64,000 nucleotides of DNA from Macropodus opercularis (taxonomy: Eukaryota > Chordata > Actinopteri > Anabantiformes > Osphronemidae). Within the stretch, counting starts at the first letter, position 1; each line of letters opens with the position of its first letter. The stretch is from assembly GCA_030770545.1 (NCBI GenBank), contig CM061098.1, forward strand, positions 15,466,001 through 15,530,000, written 5' to 3'. A program made the translations under genes and the position numbers. Below, one piece after another: positions 11,977 through 25,712 of this stretch. Below the pieces are notes generated by a model. It ran no database searches. It was not told the origin of the DNA and saw only the letters and a program-made list of their open reading frames with translations.

Positions 11977-14900
11977 GCAAATGCACACACGTTTACATGC
12001 ACACACCCAACTAGACTCTCCTTGAGCGTCTGTTCTATGTTTTACTTTCTTCAAAGCCCACCAAGTCTTTAGTTTTCTAGAAGTCTTTAGAAGTCTAGTC
12101 ATTATTGCACTTGGTTATGTTGTTCCTCCTTTTTAAGAATTTTTTAAAGCGTTTTTTAAATGTCACTCTAATAGCTTTGCATAAAAATCAAAGATGTTCA
12201 CCTTCTTATTCTCCTATTAAAGTGAAGGCCATTTAATAAAGGATGACACGTATAATAGTGTTTCATCTTTTATTTAAAACACATGAAGAAACTCTGAATG
12301 AAGCTATGGTTTCAGAGCCAAGCAGATGGACTGTCACTGGCATTGCATTGGACTAGGTGCTGTTTCACGCCATTAACCCTGGTCTGAACCACACTGAGGA
12401 CTTTCAGCTAATGCAGCAAACCTGTCAGAGAGAACATATTGACCCATACCAACAGCAATGCAACAGTTCAGAAAGAAGTCTTGCTTTCCTTGGCATGCAA
12501 GGACACTCCTTTTTTGCTAGTTCTATATTTGTTACCCGTGTTCACCACAGCGCATTATCTTTGTAAACAGGACTGTGTTGATCAAACTATAAAATCAGCT
12601 ACAAACCTTAAAACTCTTGAGGGAGCCTTTCATGAGTAAGGCTCTTTACTCGAAAACAGCAAAATAGTTTGTCCCTCACTCAGTGTGCACCGTTTGATTC
12701 ACTGGTTTGTTTTCATTTCATGAAGTCATTCAGATAAACGTCCCTCATATCTATGTAAATTGATTTCCCCGTCACCTGCTTACCACAATCTAATATCAAA
12801 AAGCTATCAGCTAGATTGCCTAGCATGCAAACACAGATGGGAAGGCCTCCACCTTTGCTGCTCTATGTACGTGGCATAACATACAGAAAGAAATCAAATG
12901 ATGTAGTCTGCGATTTAGAATTATAGGCTCTTTAATTATATTCACACTACTGGACTTTGGGACTATGTGGACTTTAAGGATTAACACTATTTACTATAAG
13001 GATTTGCACGTGGCATTATCATAATTACACAAATCATTACACTGAGACTACAAAGATGTGCAAAACAATGGAATGCAGTCAGGATAAGATGTTGTCCTCA
13101 ACATGAGTGTGACCTGTTTGTAACACATCCGCAAATACTACACAGTGTAAATCTATTCACATATCCCAAAGAAAATCCATTTATTTTGCACTGCAATTAT
13201 CTATATTTATTTTTAATATGCCTTGAATGTCCTGATTTTCCACATTAAAACTATATTACAGCTGGATGTGAACATTTGTTTTGTAAATTCCTCCTTCCAG
13301 GCACAGGAAAGACATGTTTTTTTTTAAACATGTAGTGTGGCTAACATATGTCAACTCTTCCAAGTTTGCACTCAGTGACTATTAGACTCTTTCTCTGAGC
13401 TGTAAATGATGCAGTCTTTATCCTTCACTCCTTTGCTCCGCTGTCATTTCCTTCCCTTTCTATTTCCCTCCTTTCGACCCTCCCTCCCTCTGGACAGCAA
13501 AAGCTCTTCTATCTCCCTGAAGGTCTACTGTCAAATACCCGCTTACCTCGGCATTCTGGGCTGATTGTGTGTGTGGGTGTGTGTGTGTCCCTCGAGTTCT
13601 ATACCAACCGGCCAAGCACACCACCGTGTCTCTGGGATTTGACAGTTGTACTCAACTTTGTCTTATGGGAAACACAGGTTGGGATGAGGGGATGTGCACA
13701 TGGCTTACTGTGTGTGTCTCATTGTAAGCTAGGAGATACCCCAGAGATCTGCTGCTGTTGGACAATCCTCTACACTGAGAGCAAGGTCATTAAATAGTTA
13801 AAGAGCATTATGATTAATAGAAATATGCACTATAACTAATATTATATCTGTGGAACCTACATCATATAACACATGACGAATAACAAAACGCCAAAATGAG
13901 CTGAGCAAACAGATGCAGCCCATTCTCTAAAGTGGTTCCTACAACCTGGATGGAGAGTGGGTCTGTGTGTGGGTGTGTTCTGGGCAGCCCTGCCTTTGTG
14001 CTGTAAGTCACTGACTTTTGGGAAATTAGATTTTGATTTAGTTCAGAATCCTTGACCCTCATTACATGCAGGACCAAACACATCAATCACCTTAATAGCA
14101 GAGTATATAATAATATGAATGGTGGGAAATTATTATGTTAAGATATTTATTGATTTTGATATGTTGAAAATTAAATTACATACTTACACATAATTAAACT
14201 CATCATGTAATGAGTCTCTGGTCACAAAGCAACAGGCTGCTGCTACACATAATATATCTAGCAACCCAGGCTTCGTCCAGTGAGAATGGCTGGAACAACA
14301 CAAAAGGCCGTCCTGGGCCAGAAATTACTCAGGAAGAGAGTCACCCATTCAACCCCAGGCATCATGTTCGCACCCTTTCAACTGTCAAGTATCCAGAAAA
14401 TACAGTGTACATATAAGATTACATGTGGAGGAAGGCTTTACCTTATTGCCTGTATCTAAAACGTATAAAGCCACTGGCGTCAGGCATGATCTCGTCCCTC
14501 AAAACGCCTTTACTTGCAACTGATGATCCAACAGTCATCGCTGTATCATTTTTATTTCCTGACATTCGCATTATTTGAGAATCAACACAGAACCCACCAT
14601 TTAAAAAGGATCAGCAAAGATGTGTAGCAAAGTTCTATAGTAGAACACCAACTCAGTACATTACATTTAGACCGATGCAACGCGCCTTGTCCCACGCTGC
14701 ATATCTGAGAGTATTTTCACATCTATTAGAACAGTTCTTTTTTGTACACTGTCAGCAAGGCTTTAAAGATGTTGCACAGCCACCTTCACACATCTGAATC
14801 ATTAATATATTCTAGACACTCACCTAGCACACCACCTGTTCTGGCCACTGGTTGTGGATTTTTTTTGTTCTTTTCATTGAAAAAAATTATATATATATCC

Positions 14901-15928
14901 TTGTTATATACCACACAAAGACATAAACATAATAACATGCTATGACTGAGTGGACTTCTTTCTACCACACTATTATCAATCCCCATTTACTATATTGTTT
15001 TTGCAAGATTCAAAATTCAGCACCCAATGTCATATTCATACGCCTTTCTTCATTCACAGCATACATCTAGCAGCATAGCTACCCTTTTCTTGGTGGCTAA
15101 TCAAAGCCCAGCATAACCACATAGTTCTGCTTTAGGTCACAGTGCAGCCACACTGACGCAGAATAAAACCACAGTCGTAACAAGGCCTTTGGGGCTGTGT
15201 TGCTTTTAGAAACTAGATTGTAAGAGTTACTCATAATTTGGCTGAATTACGACATAATCTGGCTCATTTAACCTGTCTCAAGCGAAATCTGAATGAGTTC
15301 ATCACAGATTGTTTTCACTTGTTTTAACACCGTCAGGCTAAACAACAAATTGACATCCTCGTTAATAGCAACACTTTGGCAGAGTAGTATGGTATATGGT
15401 GCAAAGATGTTCGAAGAAGAAAAAAGGAGGCTCATACTGAGTCAGTGTTTTGCCTGGAGGGCATAACAGAACACCAGACTCAGATCTGTGTCTCTGTTTC
15501 ACGCTAGCATCAAAAACATAGCTTGCCTTCCACCACACAGACAAAAATACATAGCATGCTAGCACGCTAACCTTAAACAAGAAGCCACTAAAAGGCAGTA
15601 ATGTAGATTAGCATGCTACCCATAAGCTATTCATAACTCCAAACATTATACTGCTAAAAATAGGTCAGATGACGAAAGATGACGGAACAAAGCTCTGTGG
15701 CCTTAGGTTGTTCAGAGCAAACAAAGATGTGAGGACACTATGATCTAGCATGGTGGCACTGTTTATTTAAAAAATGACGTAAGATCCTAAAAACAAGGAT
15801 TATGACAAATCAACACATTCAGGCTGAATCTTTTTAATTAAGACCTATGTTGATAGTTTATGACAAAGGTTTAATTTTAACCACAATTAACTACATATCT
15901 CTGTAACTTATGCTTGTTTAGTTTTTTT

Positions 15929-15948
15929 TATATATATATATATATATT
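15929..15948. repeat. (TA)n microsatellite
   Basis: An uninterrupted TA run directly follows a short poly-T. Confidence 0.9.
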
Positions 15949-16666
15949 CTCACTTACTGGAAATTTATGATTTATGATGTAATTTATTTATTTAAATTTA
16001 ATTTATTCAAGAACACATCATAGTAACAAGAAACCAATGCTCTCCTCTGTGAAGGATGGTTTATCTAAAGTTGTGTACAGTAGCTGTAAATATACATTGC
16101 TATTTAATGTAAGGCAAGTCAAAGTGAATTGCAAACGTATATTAAATGGTATATTCAAGAGCAGACTGAAAACGTAATGATCCCAGCACTAAGAAGACAT
16201 GTGGGCCAGTGGCCTGTCCTATCTCCTAACATCTGGTATCCAAAAAGGTTTGCACTACTTTCTAAACTTCAAACTGAAATTTTGTTAAAAGATATGCTGG
16301 GTTGCGTGATCTCTTGGCACATTCAACATCTATTCCACAAATAATTTGTGTATGAGACGATAAACAAGGAGCAGTATGCTTAATGTAATGAAAGCTTTTT
16401 CATTTTGCCATTGCAGTGAAACAGCTACTGCAAGGTAACACATGAAACTGATGAATAGCTACATGTTTATATCTCTTTCACACATGTATTCGCACACACC
16501 CAGGGTCTGCGCCTCAGTGAAATTGCCATCTCAGCAGACTTCTCTGACAGCCTTTGCTTGTCATGACGATGATGAGGTCAGAGGTTTGGGGGCGGAGTTT
16601 GATCCTGATTGACAAAGACAGCTCTGACAAAATCTCTACCAGTCAACCAGCCTCCCACTAGACTAC

Positions 16667-16689
16667 TGTGTGTGTGTGTGTGTGTGTGC
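16667..16689. repeat. (GT)n microsatellite
   Basis: About eleven uninterrupted GT units. Confidence 0.9.
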
Positions 16690-18621
16690 ACTGTAGAGGA
16701 AAGACCCTGTTCAACTGTAAACGCAAGTGTCTGTCTGCCCTGTTTGTCCAGGGCTTATGAAGGAAAAGGGGTGAAAAGTGACAAAACTTTGAGATTTTTT
16801 TTGTGACATGTATCTCTTCATTTTCGAATCTGTGTGCTGGTGTGTGTACAGTCAAACATGTGTGTATGTATTTGAGAGAAAGCAAATGTGACACAGAGAG
16901 TAGACTGATTTATTTTGACAGGAGATTGTGTCAATCTTTTAGTGAGCCCCTATCTTCCCCTCTGGATTTATGCTGCCTCTCTATAAGACAAGTTCTCTCC
17001 AAATCCTTCTACTGTAAAATATGTACTACACATTTCTTCCCCCAGGACAGAACAGGTATTGAGCTGTAATATGCAGAAGCCTTTGAAAAGTACTAACCAT
17101 TGGATTTTCATTTGAATGACTATAGTAAACAACTAAGACCAACCACAGAAGAGTCAACCACAGGCTGGTGGGAGAATCACTGCTCACATATTAAAGCCAA
17201 AGATGACAGGAGAGGGGGTGGATTGACTGGAGGCAATGAGGCTTATGGGAGATGTCTTAATATAGCAAAACACCAATCATCTCCACTATAGTCTTATTTG
17301 TTGACAATAATAACATGAAAGCATTGCATTTAATATGAAATTAATTTTAATCAAATTTATAATTATTTTTTGCTATGTAACACATGCAGTACTGCATGTT
17401 TTACTTCTCCAGACCTCAATAATAATGAAAAAAGAATTATGGGCTTTGAGATTGTTATAAACATACAGTCACTATGTTTAGCTATGTTTAGCTTAAATAA
17501 AGCTAAATTAACAAAAAAGGCAGAATTTAAGCTTCTATAAGTCAGTTACATACCTAATTACACTTTGTACACAGTTTTCGAGTTAGTTATACTCACCTCC
17601 AAAACAAATGTGTTTTCTTAGTACTTTAAGTACAATACACTTTAAGTATACGTAATGTACTTAGCTAATTTACATGTTGAGTTTGTGTAAATCTACTGCC
17701 TCGGCTCAGATAAGGTGGTTAGATACTGTAACCCCAGAATTAGAAAATATAACAATTAAAAGTCTGATGCAATGATGGGGCTCAATATAAGGTTATGGGA
17801 CCACCAAAGTTATTCAAATTCACTAAATTCACTTCAATAAATGTTTTTTCATAAATATGTAATGTGTATAACAAATTTATTGAGGATTGGAAAAAGGTAC
17901 TGTGCATTGTTACAGACACTGAACATGAATGCAGAACATAGAGAAGCTTTTAAAAAGTACTGAATTTGACTGAAAGCTCGGGAGACAACAGTACAGCTGA
18001 AAAATATGCAGAAAATACACTCCTCACTCAGTGATATTTCTCTTACTCACACACACTAGTACTGTAGCTGATAATGTCTGACACGTGCGACTTTCTGTAA
18101 AGTCTGCTGCTGGTGTTCCTGTGTGGGAGTGTATATAGTAAATGCTGAGTCAGGACAGCGATCGCTTTGACCTCCGAGTTGACCTGATTTTCCAGATCCT
18201 CTAGGGTTTTGCACCACACACCACAACCTCACTGTTTTGACACAGAGACACAAATGTACTATAATGACCACGCGTTTGTATTTTGCTCTGTCATTCTCTC
18301 CATTTTCCACCTGTCACCTTCTCCTGTAGGAATACCCTACAATCACTCCCTCATCTTTCGCCACACTCCATCCTCCTACTTTGAACACAGTCTTCTTTCC
18401 TTTCTCATTCCATCTCCTTTTTCTTTCAGTTGCAGTCTGGTGGCTAAGTCTTTTGTTTATTAAGAGAATAATTTGCATGACCACCTATTGTTTCACTTCA
18501 CATACATATGTGTAAAGTGTCACTGGTTCAGTTGAGATCACAGGGTTGTCATAGACTGAGTAAACTGCTAAGAGAGCATTTAATTGTTTCCAGGGCCATT
18601 CAGGCAATATCCCTAAATATT

Positions 18622-18850
18622 ATTCATTCATCTTCTACCCCGCAGGGGTCGCAGTCTATGGGCAAGAGGCAGGGTACACCCTGGACAGATCGCCAGTCTG
18701 TCACAGGGCCACACATATAGACGCACAATCACACACACACACATACGGGCAATTTAGAGTTTCCAATCAGCCTAACTGCTCCTAGATAGATAGGACTTTG
18801 TAATGTGGGAAGAAACCCATGCAAACTCCATATGCAAACTCCACACAAAC
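18622..18850 (-). mobile_element. SINE family A, 5'-truncated, minus strand
   Basis: Read on the minus strand, this matches the body and tail of the full-length SINE at 29004: the GTGTGGAGTTTGCAT block, TTTCTTCCCACA, the AAATTGCCCGTA segment, then GGCCCTGTGACAGACTGGCG, TCTGTCCAGGGTGTACCCTG, and a GTAGAAGATGAATGAAT end. The tRNA-like head is missing, so it lacks the pol III promoter. One block (about 18827-18850) contains a short internal duplication of the CAAACTCCA segment. Confidence 0.85.
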
Positions 18851-20025
18851 ACCCACATCTGACAAATGTTAGTGCTGAAGCCATGTAGATGTTTATGAAA
18901 AGGTAAAGTATGTGTATCCATAGCAGTCTCTGCCTGTATAGTTTGGAGTTTGTATTTATAAGAGAAAGCTATTCCAGTAACTCAGATAACTGAAAAATGA
19001 ATGATAATGTTCATTGTTAGAATCATATTCGTGTGCATTGTTTTTTCATCTGTTTGTTTATGTCCTTGTACAAATAAGCTTGGCATCAGGTATTTCCCTC
19101 TATAGCTGCTTTATTGACAAGTTATTGTATTGCTGTAAATAAGAAATGTAAATAATGCTACTTAATAAAATTGCTTAATTTTTATATATCTTAATACACT
19201 GTTAATAATGTTATTAAATACAGAATAGGAAGGACACCATACTGTAAGGGTGTGGCTTTTCTGAAGTGAATCTCCAGAAAACTAAACAAAATTGAGAGAA
19301 GAAAGAAAAACAAACTGGGAAGTAACATGTTCCCTTCTGAAGCCATGACAATTTAATATACTGATGTAAACACATAATGAAAAAAACATGGTAGTCTCAG
19401 GATTTAGGAGAGAGTGGTGAAAAGAACAAAGTAAATAATCTTTCTTAGACAGAAGAAGGCATTTACAAAAACTTGAAAAGGAAAAGAATACACCAGACAA
19501 AAAAAAAAGAACTTTAAGAAGATGACTAGAGATCAGAGTGAGTAACTGTTCTCAGGTGGAATTCTTGTTGTGATTGCAGCTACACAGTATTATGTTATGA
19601 TGTCTAACCAGTTTCTTTATGTGTGAAACAAAGACTTTAATTCTGGAAGGGCATGTTATAGAAGTCTGTAAGTGGACAGACTGTAGTGTGACCTGTCTTC
19701 CTTCCAAAAGTGACTTTTTAGACAAAGCTGTGAAAGCTATATTTTATACTTTCCTCTTTGTATGTATATCAAGGGAGCAAAATTAAAGCTTTTTATTGGT
19801 TTTAAAGCCCTTGAAATAGAAATACATTTAGTGAAATAAGGATTAAAGAATATAAATATGAAAACCAAAGAGTTTGGGAGGAAAGGAAGCTGCTTTGAAT
19901 TTCAGCGGAGAGGAAAAGCATAACCACACAATCAATGACAACAGACAGCAGCACAATTTAGGAATAAATAAACCCTGATGCTACAAAGCACACCACCACT
20001 GCATCTGTAAAACTGCTGTCATGTT
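18851..20025. other. Unassigned noncoding DNA
   Basis: AT-rich. No gene or repeat family is recognised. Confidence 0.5.
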
Positions 20026-21136
20026 GGGCGGCAGAAGCTCAGAGGTACATGTAGAGCTGTCCCAAGATCGATGGTTCAATTCTGGCTTCCCCAGTCATGG
20101 GCCGAAGTGTCCTTGGGCAAGACACTAAATGCCACGCTGCCGTCGGTGTGTCACCCTACACTGCATAGCTGCTCTTCCACTGATGGGTGTGTGTTTGTGT
20201 GAGCGCATGGGTGAATGAAATGTAGTGTCAAAGCGCTTTTGAGTATCGATAGTTGAAAAAGCGCTATACAGTGTTACAACCCTGGCACTAAGGGCTAAGC
20301 TAAAACCGGAGTCCCAGGGGTAGGAATGGCCTGAGGCCCTGGTGCTGACTCCGAAATCGCCACACGTTGGCGCCAAAGATACGCTGAAACGAGGGAAGCT
20401 CCACCTGAGCCCTATTCCCTGCTCGCCGGATTCGCCATAACTAACTCTACAATACTAAGAGGAGAGGACCCACTTGCACGACCACAGACAAAAGGAGTAG
20501 TTACTAATAACTTTAATTTAGAGGAAAAGAACTAACATGAACAAAGACACACACACACACCCACACACAGGTGGCAATAATCAAATGAGCAGAAACATGC
20601 ACGCAGCACTACAAACACTACCACTAAGCCAAACCAAATACAAGCTAGACGGAAACACCAAAATACAAAGTAACAACTAAAGGATCCCAAGTCACCTTAC
20701 ATACATACTTACAAGACCACGCAACCAACGATACTCGAAAACAAACTCAGGCACACAGGCTATAACTCAGAGACATCAAAACCCCAGGAAACAACAGAAC
20801 AAAGATACAGACTAACACAGATACTCACAGACAGCAACACTACAAACATGAAGGAACAAAGATAAACAGTAACACTGAATGCGAGTGGTAACAGTCGTGG
20901 TACAAGACAACACGATTACCAAAGGCGTAACATACGTGACGAGCCAGCACCGAGAGAAAAAAAACTGAGGAACTTAAATATCACACAGACAGGAAATCAA
21001 AAACAGGTGAAACCACTAATCAAACACAGGAACTAGGACGAAACAAAAAACAAACAAAGAAGAAGGGCGAACACGAGCGCCCTCTGGTGGTTGGAGGGCC
21101 GAATCGTAACATACAGGTGCAGACCATTTACCATGT
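20026..21136 (+). mobile_element. tRNA-derived SINE (family B) split by an LTR-like insertion
   Basis: The SINE occupies 20026-20271 and resumes at 21112-21136. Its tRNA-like head starts GGGCGGCAGAAGCTCAGAGG. The internal pol III A box is AAGCTCAGAGG (20035-20045) and the B box is GGTTCAATTCT (20073-20083). The core carries GAAGTGTCCTTGGGCAAGAC, and the tail has the AAAGCGCTATACA motif. The conserved end GTGCAGACCATTTACCAT is found only on the far side of an 840 bp insertion (20272-21111). Three or more other copies of this family occur in the window on the minus strand. It is non-autonomous, and families of this kind are mobilised by partner LINEs. Confidence 0.85.
20272..21111 (-). mobile_element. 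Solo-LTR-like insertion, 840 bp, with 5 bp target duplication TACAG
   Basis: The insert begins TGTTACAAC and ends GAATCGTAACA, giving TG...CA termini with a 6 bp inverted TGTTAC/GTAACA. It is flanked by TACAG on both sides (20267-20271 and 21112-21116). This is the signature of an LTR retrotransposon integrase, and the absence of gag-pol between two repeats suggests a solo LTR left by recombination. On the minus strand a TATTTAAG box (20973-20980) and, further on, an ATTAAA polyadenylation-like hexamer (20512-20517) fit the order promoter then poly-A site inside an LTR, so I place it on the minus strand. Its GC-rich ends differ from the surrounding AT-rich DNA. I cannot assign the family. A DNA transposon with a 5 bp duplication is a less likely alternative. 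Confidence 0.7.
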
Positions 21137-24100
21137 CGGTAGGATAGCTGACTGTTGTTCTTGCTACAATAATTCTAAATGGTAGACTATTGTTGTCATA
21201 AAGACATCATTTCATGACCACATATTTGCCTAAAAACATCATAAAAATATTTGTATCATATTGGATGAGTTTGACGAGTTTGTATCTAATTCTCTAAAAA
21301 TATACCTGATGTTCACAAAAAGCAGTGACCAAAACAAGAAGCAATCTCTCAGTGTCCTAGAAACCACCTGAAATGACTTTTAATATTTGCTTAGAAAATC
21401 AACATTTCCAAAGCTGAAGGCAAAATGTCACTTTACAAGAGCCAACAAATAGCAGTTTATACATCCACATTAAACAGATGATTACTCAGCTGGCATAAAA
21501 ACATCTGACAGGAAATGGCTCCTTCACAGTGAGTCACACAAGCAAAGAACACTGAGCAACATAAAAGCAGACCATTGCAGGTTCACATCAAGTAACACTC
21601 AACATCAATTATATATTCTTCACCCCTGCCTATTCAGTATGTAAAACTGGTACTGTATCACAAAGGCAGAGCAACATTTTTATGTACCATTATGTTCTAT
21701 GAAAACCACGTCTCCAGTCAGACATTTTAGATATTTCCCCTTTCCCTGAACCACCACAGCTACTGTAGTTTGCCATCCCTGCTTCTTTCTGTTTGATATT
21801 AAATGAAACATAAGTGGCAGAAGAGAGAGGAGAGGTTCTCCTGGTGCCCTCTGCAACTGTCACACAATTCTTGAAAAATTACATGGTTCAATAAAGCGTT
21901 TGTGACCCTAATTACAGAGCAGCCTTGATGTACATGTTGTTTGGGAAGTTTTTCAAACTTAGTGAAAAGCAGCACTAAGTGCAGTTCAAGTCATTAGCAG
22001 TGGTGTGGCATTGCCAGAGCTGCCAAATCTACAGATAGACTTCCACTCAATTAACATTATAAAACTCAGCTAACACAATCAACACAAAGCTGTGACTTGC
22101 TTTAAGTATTAGAGGACTCAAAATTCATTTGGCATCACCTTACACTCACTGGCTAAAATAAGGACCTTAATCATAAGTAAATGCTCTAATATATGAATAT
22201 TTGAGACTGTCAGTGAGTGTGAAATGGTAACAACAGCGTATACAATACAATGAATGCTGGCAACCAAAAAAGCCTGATGTTACAGTGACAGTGTTAATAT
22301 AAATATAACTATGTTTGTATACAGTATAGCGTTAGCCTGAATAGCATATGTCATTTTTTCGATGCTGAACTTAAAATCCAACTGAACAGAGGGAGTCCTG
22401 TTTACAAAGCAAAAGGACTTCCTTAGTTCACTGAAATCATCAGAATCCCCTGTGTTGCTTTAGAAAACGTTTTGCCCTTCACAGGGTGTGGGTCTGGATT
22501 CTGTTCCTTTGCTTCAAAACAAAAAGAATCTTTGGGCCAAAGGTTTGTTCTTGAAAACAGGAGAACAAAGGATTTCAAACAAATGCCATCCTGCCACATG
22601 CTGTAAAGAGAGCAAATGTTCCACTGGATTACAAGATTCCAACAACCAATCTTGTATTTTGTGTCTCTAAGAGAAGACACATGACACATTCCGACTAAAG
22701 CACTTGCACAGTACTGTGTTTTTTTTATTTTTGGGCTTTAGCCTTTTGGGATTTCCACAGCACAACAACGTAAGCAGCTTTCATGGAAACAGCCTTAAAA
22801 GGTCTTTTTTAGTGGTGATTTTATTTAGCAACCACCAACAATTTGCAGTTGGTTGGTCTTTTGTAAGAAGCCCTCTGTCCCAGCTTTTGTCAACATACCT
22901 GCCTTTAAGTTAAAATACCGTGCATAATCTGATACAGTAATTTTCTCCTGAGGACTACTATAAGAGGACATGCTGCAGAAACAGGCGTCAGAAAAGAAGG
23001 ATGTTACCGGACTTATAGTCTATAATCAGCAATTCATTTTATCCAAACATTAACTAAAGGGCTTTTGATCAGAGTTAATCAACTAACATGAAAGCTAAAA
23101 AAAAAGTTTGAGCCACAGCCTTTTGAAATTCTGGCAGCAGATTTTTTTCACAACACTCAACCTTAAAACTAGGAAAGATCGATGTCAGGGATACAAGCTT
23201 ATGAAAAAAAAAACATCCATGTCACTTACCACTTGTGGAGTGAACATCACGGACACATACCAGTTACCAAATTAATGCTAAGTGAAACCACATGAGAAAA
23301 ATGAGCTGTAAACAACTACAAGAACACTCATGGGGTCAAGTGTAGGCACAGTATTTAGTAGTATATGCAGTACATACAAATCTGTCTGTAGCAGAAGCCT
23401 GTAGAGAAGTGGGATGAACAAAACTTAACTTTAGTCCATTTCTCTTCCCACTATCGAATTGGTACATCGGATATACATATATATCTATATCTATCTAAAG
23501 ACCTTTCTGTAACTTGTTTGTATATAGTAACAACGTTAAGTTCTAGATCAGCTTTCCTCAACTCTTTGACTTTAAAAATATATATATTATTAGTTTTGGT
23601 TTGCTTCTTTGTTATTTTACACTGCCAAGAAAAACTAAGAAAACGTGTGCCTCACTCATAACAATTTAATCAACATCCAAAACATTTAAAAAATACTATA
23701 TAATGCAACTTAATTAGTGTTAAAAATGTACGCTTTGCACCCTGTATTGTGTTTTTCCAGAGATTAAAACATACATCTCAAAATAATCAAGGTGTTAAAA
23801 GTTTCTTAAAACAAGATCATGTTTAGTAAATTAAAATGTAGATTCTACAAAGGCGGGGTGTTGTTCGCAGTGTAAACTATAAGATTTCTTATAGTGACAT
23901 AATGGAGCCGATCAGGACAGAAAATGCAGTGGAGGGTTCTTCTGCATTCTGTACAACTCCTTCTGTAGAAGGCAGAAGAATGTTTCATTCATAAACATTT
24001 ATAATGAATTCGAACTGATACAGAATTACATGGTGCAGTGAACTGCAAAGTTAGTTAAGTATGGTGATGGGTAGCCTAAACAGGGGGCAGCCTTCACAAT

Positions 24101-25125
24101 GCCTTTCACCACACAAAGTCAACATGTCAAAAGAGAGCTTTGCCAGACTTACTGTACAGGAACATTTAATTTAGCCTTTAACTTTTTCTCTCACAAACAA
24201 TGACACCCACAGACCATCCTCTTCCTATATCTTCTTACAATGTCTTGGCTGGCTGTTTTGCTGTGTGTTGCAGTCCTCCCAGTGATAGCTGACTGAGATC
24301 AATGATATCACTGTTAGGCTGACTCCAGAGACCTTGATATGATGCATGGGCCCCACTACGTGTGTATCTGTGTGTGTCTATGTGTCCGTATGAGTGTGTG
24401 CTTGCAGATCCGTACAGAGGCTAATTCATAATGATGACAGGAAATATTCCATCATAGCTTCACACTCAGTCATCTTTACCAAACAGCAGGGAGGACAGTG
24501 ATAGGCCAAGGGAAGTAGATGGGAGAGAGGCGGAGTGGTGGTAGGCTGAAAGAAACGAAGCTAGAGCGAGACAAAGACGGACAAGGATAGAAACAAGAAT
24601 ATGAAGTGCACACAGAGAGATGAGATGAAAGACACTAATTCAACCACATCTCAACCGTGTCCCATGAAAAATTAGCACATTTATATTGTGCCAGTTACTT
24701 TACAGCAACAATTACAATAAATGTATTATTTTGTGACACTGCAAAGTCTAAATGCCTATGTCACACATAGCCTAAGGTAAATGTCACACACTCGTTGTCT
24801 TTAAAACAGAATCAGATCTTTATGAACATGATCATGTAGGTAACTATGGAGCTGCTAAAAGAAAATGGACAAAACTTTTATCAGGCACAGCATAAAATAT
24901 TAAGTGGTTGCTTCTTTATGGGGGGAAGCATATCTTTAACTGCTTCCCGTGATCTTCTGAGGGCTTATTACAAACTGAGGAGTACTTTGAGATGTGATTA
25001 TTTATCTTTGTCAGATGAGATAAGAACAGCTAACAAAAAGTCTGCTAGAAAATCGGTTTGGCAATAAATGAAACCTTGGTGATCATCCCCATGCTCACTT
25101 AACCTGCCTGGGATTGAATAAGTAT
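21137..25125. other. Unassigned noncoding DNA
   Basis: No gene or recognised repeat is seen. The only low-complexity features are a short TATATC-rich patch at about 23473-23500 and scattered AT runs. Confidence 0.5.
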
Positions 25126-25370
25126 GAAATTACCAGTGGCGGGCCGTCAGAGCTAGCAACTCCTCCTCTGCTAGTCTAACATAACCAGAAATCATGATTA
25201 TTGATTAATTAATTATTAATAAAAAAAAATCTAAAAATGTGTATACAGTTATTCTCTGGTATGTATGTGAATCTTTTGGGATTGCACTGATTTCATAAAA
25301 TGTGTTCTAAAGTCACAAAAATAGAATTGCTTAAATTAATACTGCACAAACATTATATGTTTTCATGTTT

Positions 25371-25712
25371 TTAGTGAACATAACATGTAAACATTGACAA
25401 TGCAAGGTGGAAAAAGTATGTGAACCCATAGGCCCATAATGACTTTTTTGCCCAAGGACACTTTGGCACATGACTGGAGAAGCCAGGAATCGAGTCACTG
25501 AGCCTACAATTGGTGAGCGACAGCTCTACCACTGAGCCACTGCCGCATTGCATGATGTGAACCATGCCTCACTCTCAGAAGACCTACAATCAGGAATTGT
25601 TGACTTGAACGAATCTGGAAAGGGTTACAAAAGTGTCTCTAAAAGCCTTGACATACATGTTTCAGCACTGTTGCCACTCTTCCTAGGCATGGTCATCCTG
25701 TAACTTGGCATC
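25371..25712 (+). pseudogene. Tc1-like transposon remnant (5' end and transposase N-terminus)
   Basis: The left part has the fish Tc1 end motif GGTGGAAAAAGTATGTGAAC (from about 25407). After an inserted SINE, the frame encodes IVDLNESGKGYKSVSKSLDI, the first helix-turn-helix of a Tc1-type transposase DNA-binding domain. This passes directly into FSTVATLP, so the linker of the second helical region is deleted. The catalytic DDE domain is missing entirely. It is non-functional and known only from these blocks, and it lies inside the hAT element at 25134-25939. Confidence 0.75.
25450..25548 (-). mobile_element. SINE family B inside the Tc1 remnant, minus strand
   Basis: The minus strand reads GCGGCAGTGGCTCAGTGG (tRNA head with an A box), then TAGAGCTGTCG, a CGATTCCTGGCTTC B-box region, and GTGCCAAAGTGTCCTTGGGC before breaking off. 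It separates the Tc1 end from the Tc1 transposase fragment. A target duplication is not obvious. Confidence 0.85.

Larger units (their letters stand above)
11977..18621. other. Unassigned noncoding DNA
   Basis: No gene or named transposon is recognised. Contents visible are microsatellites (listed separately), scattered AT-rich tracts and short chance reading frames. A short tandem CTATGTTTAG occurs near 17475. Confidence 0.5.

Noticed and set aside
20026..20100. tRNA-like A and B boxes that might be read as a tRNA gene
   Set aside because: The downstream SINE core and tail and the other family copies show it is a SINE head. No complete cloverleaf was found.
20361..20378. Minus-strand TTTGGCGCCAACGTGTGG resembling a tRNA-Lys primer binding site
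   Set aside because: It lies inside the 840 bp TG...CA unit, not just after an LTR end, so it is not in a position to act as a primer binding site.
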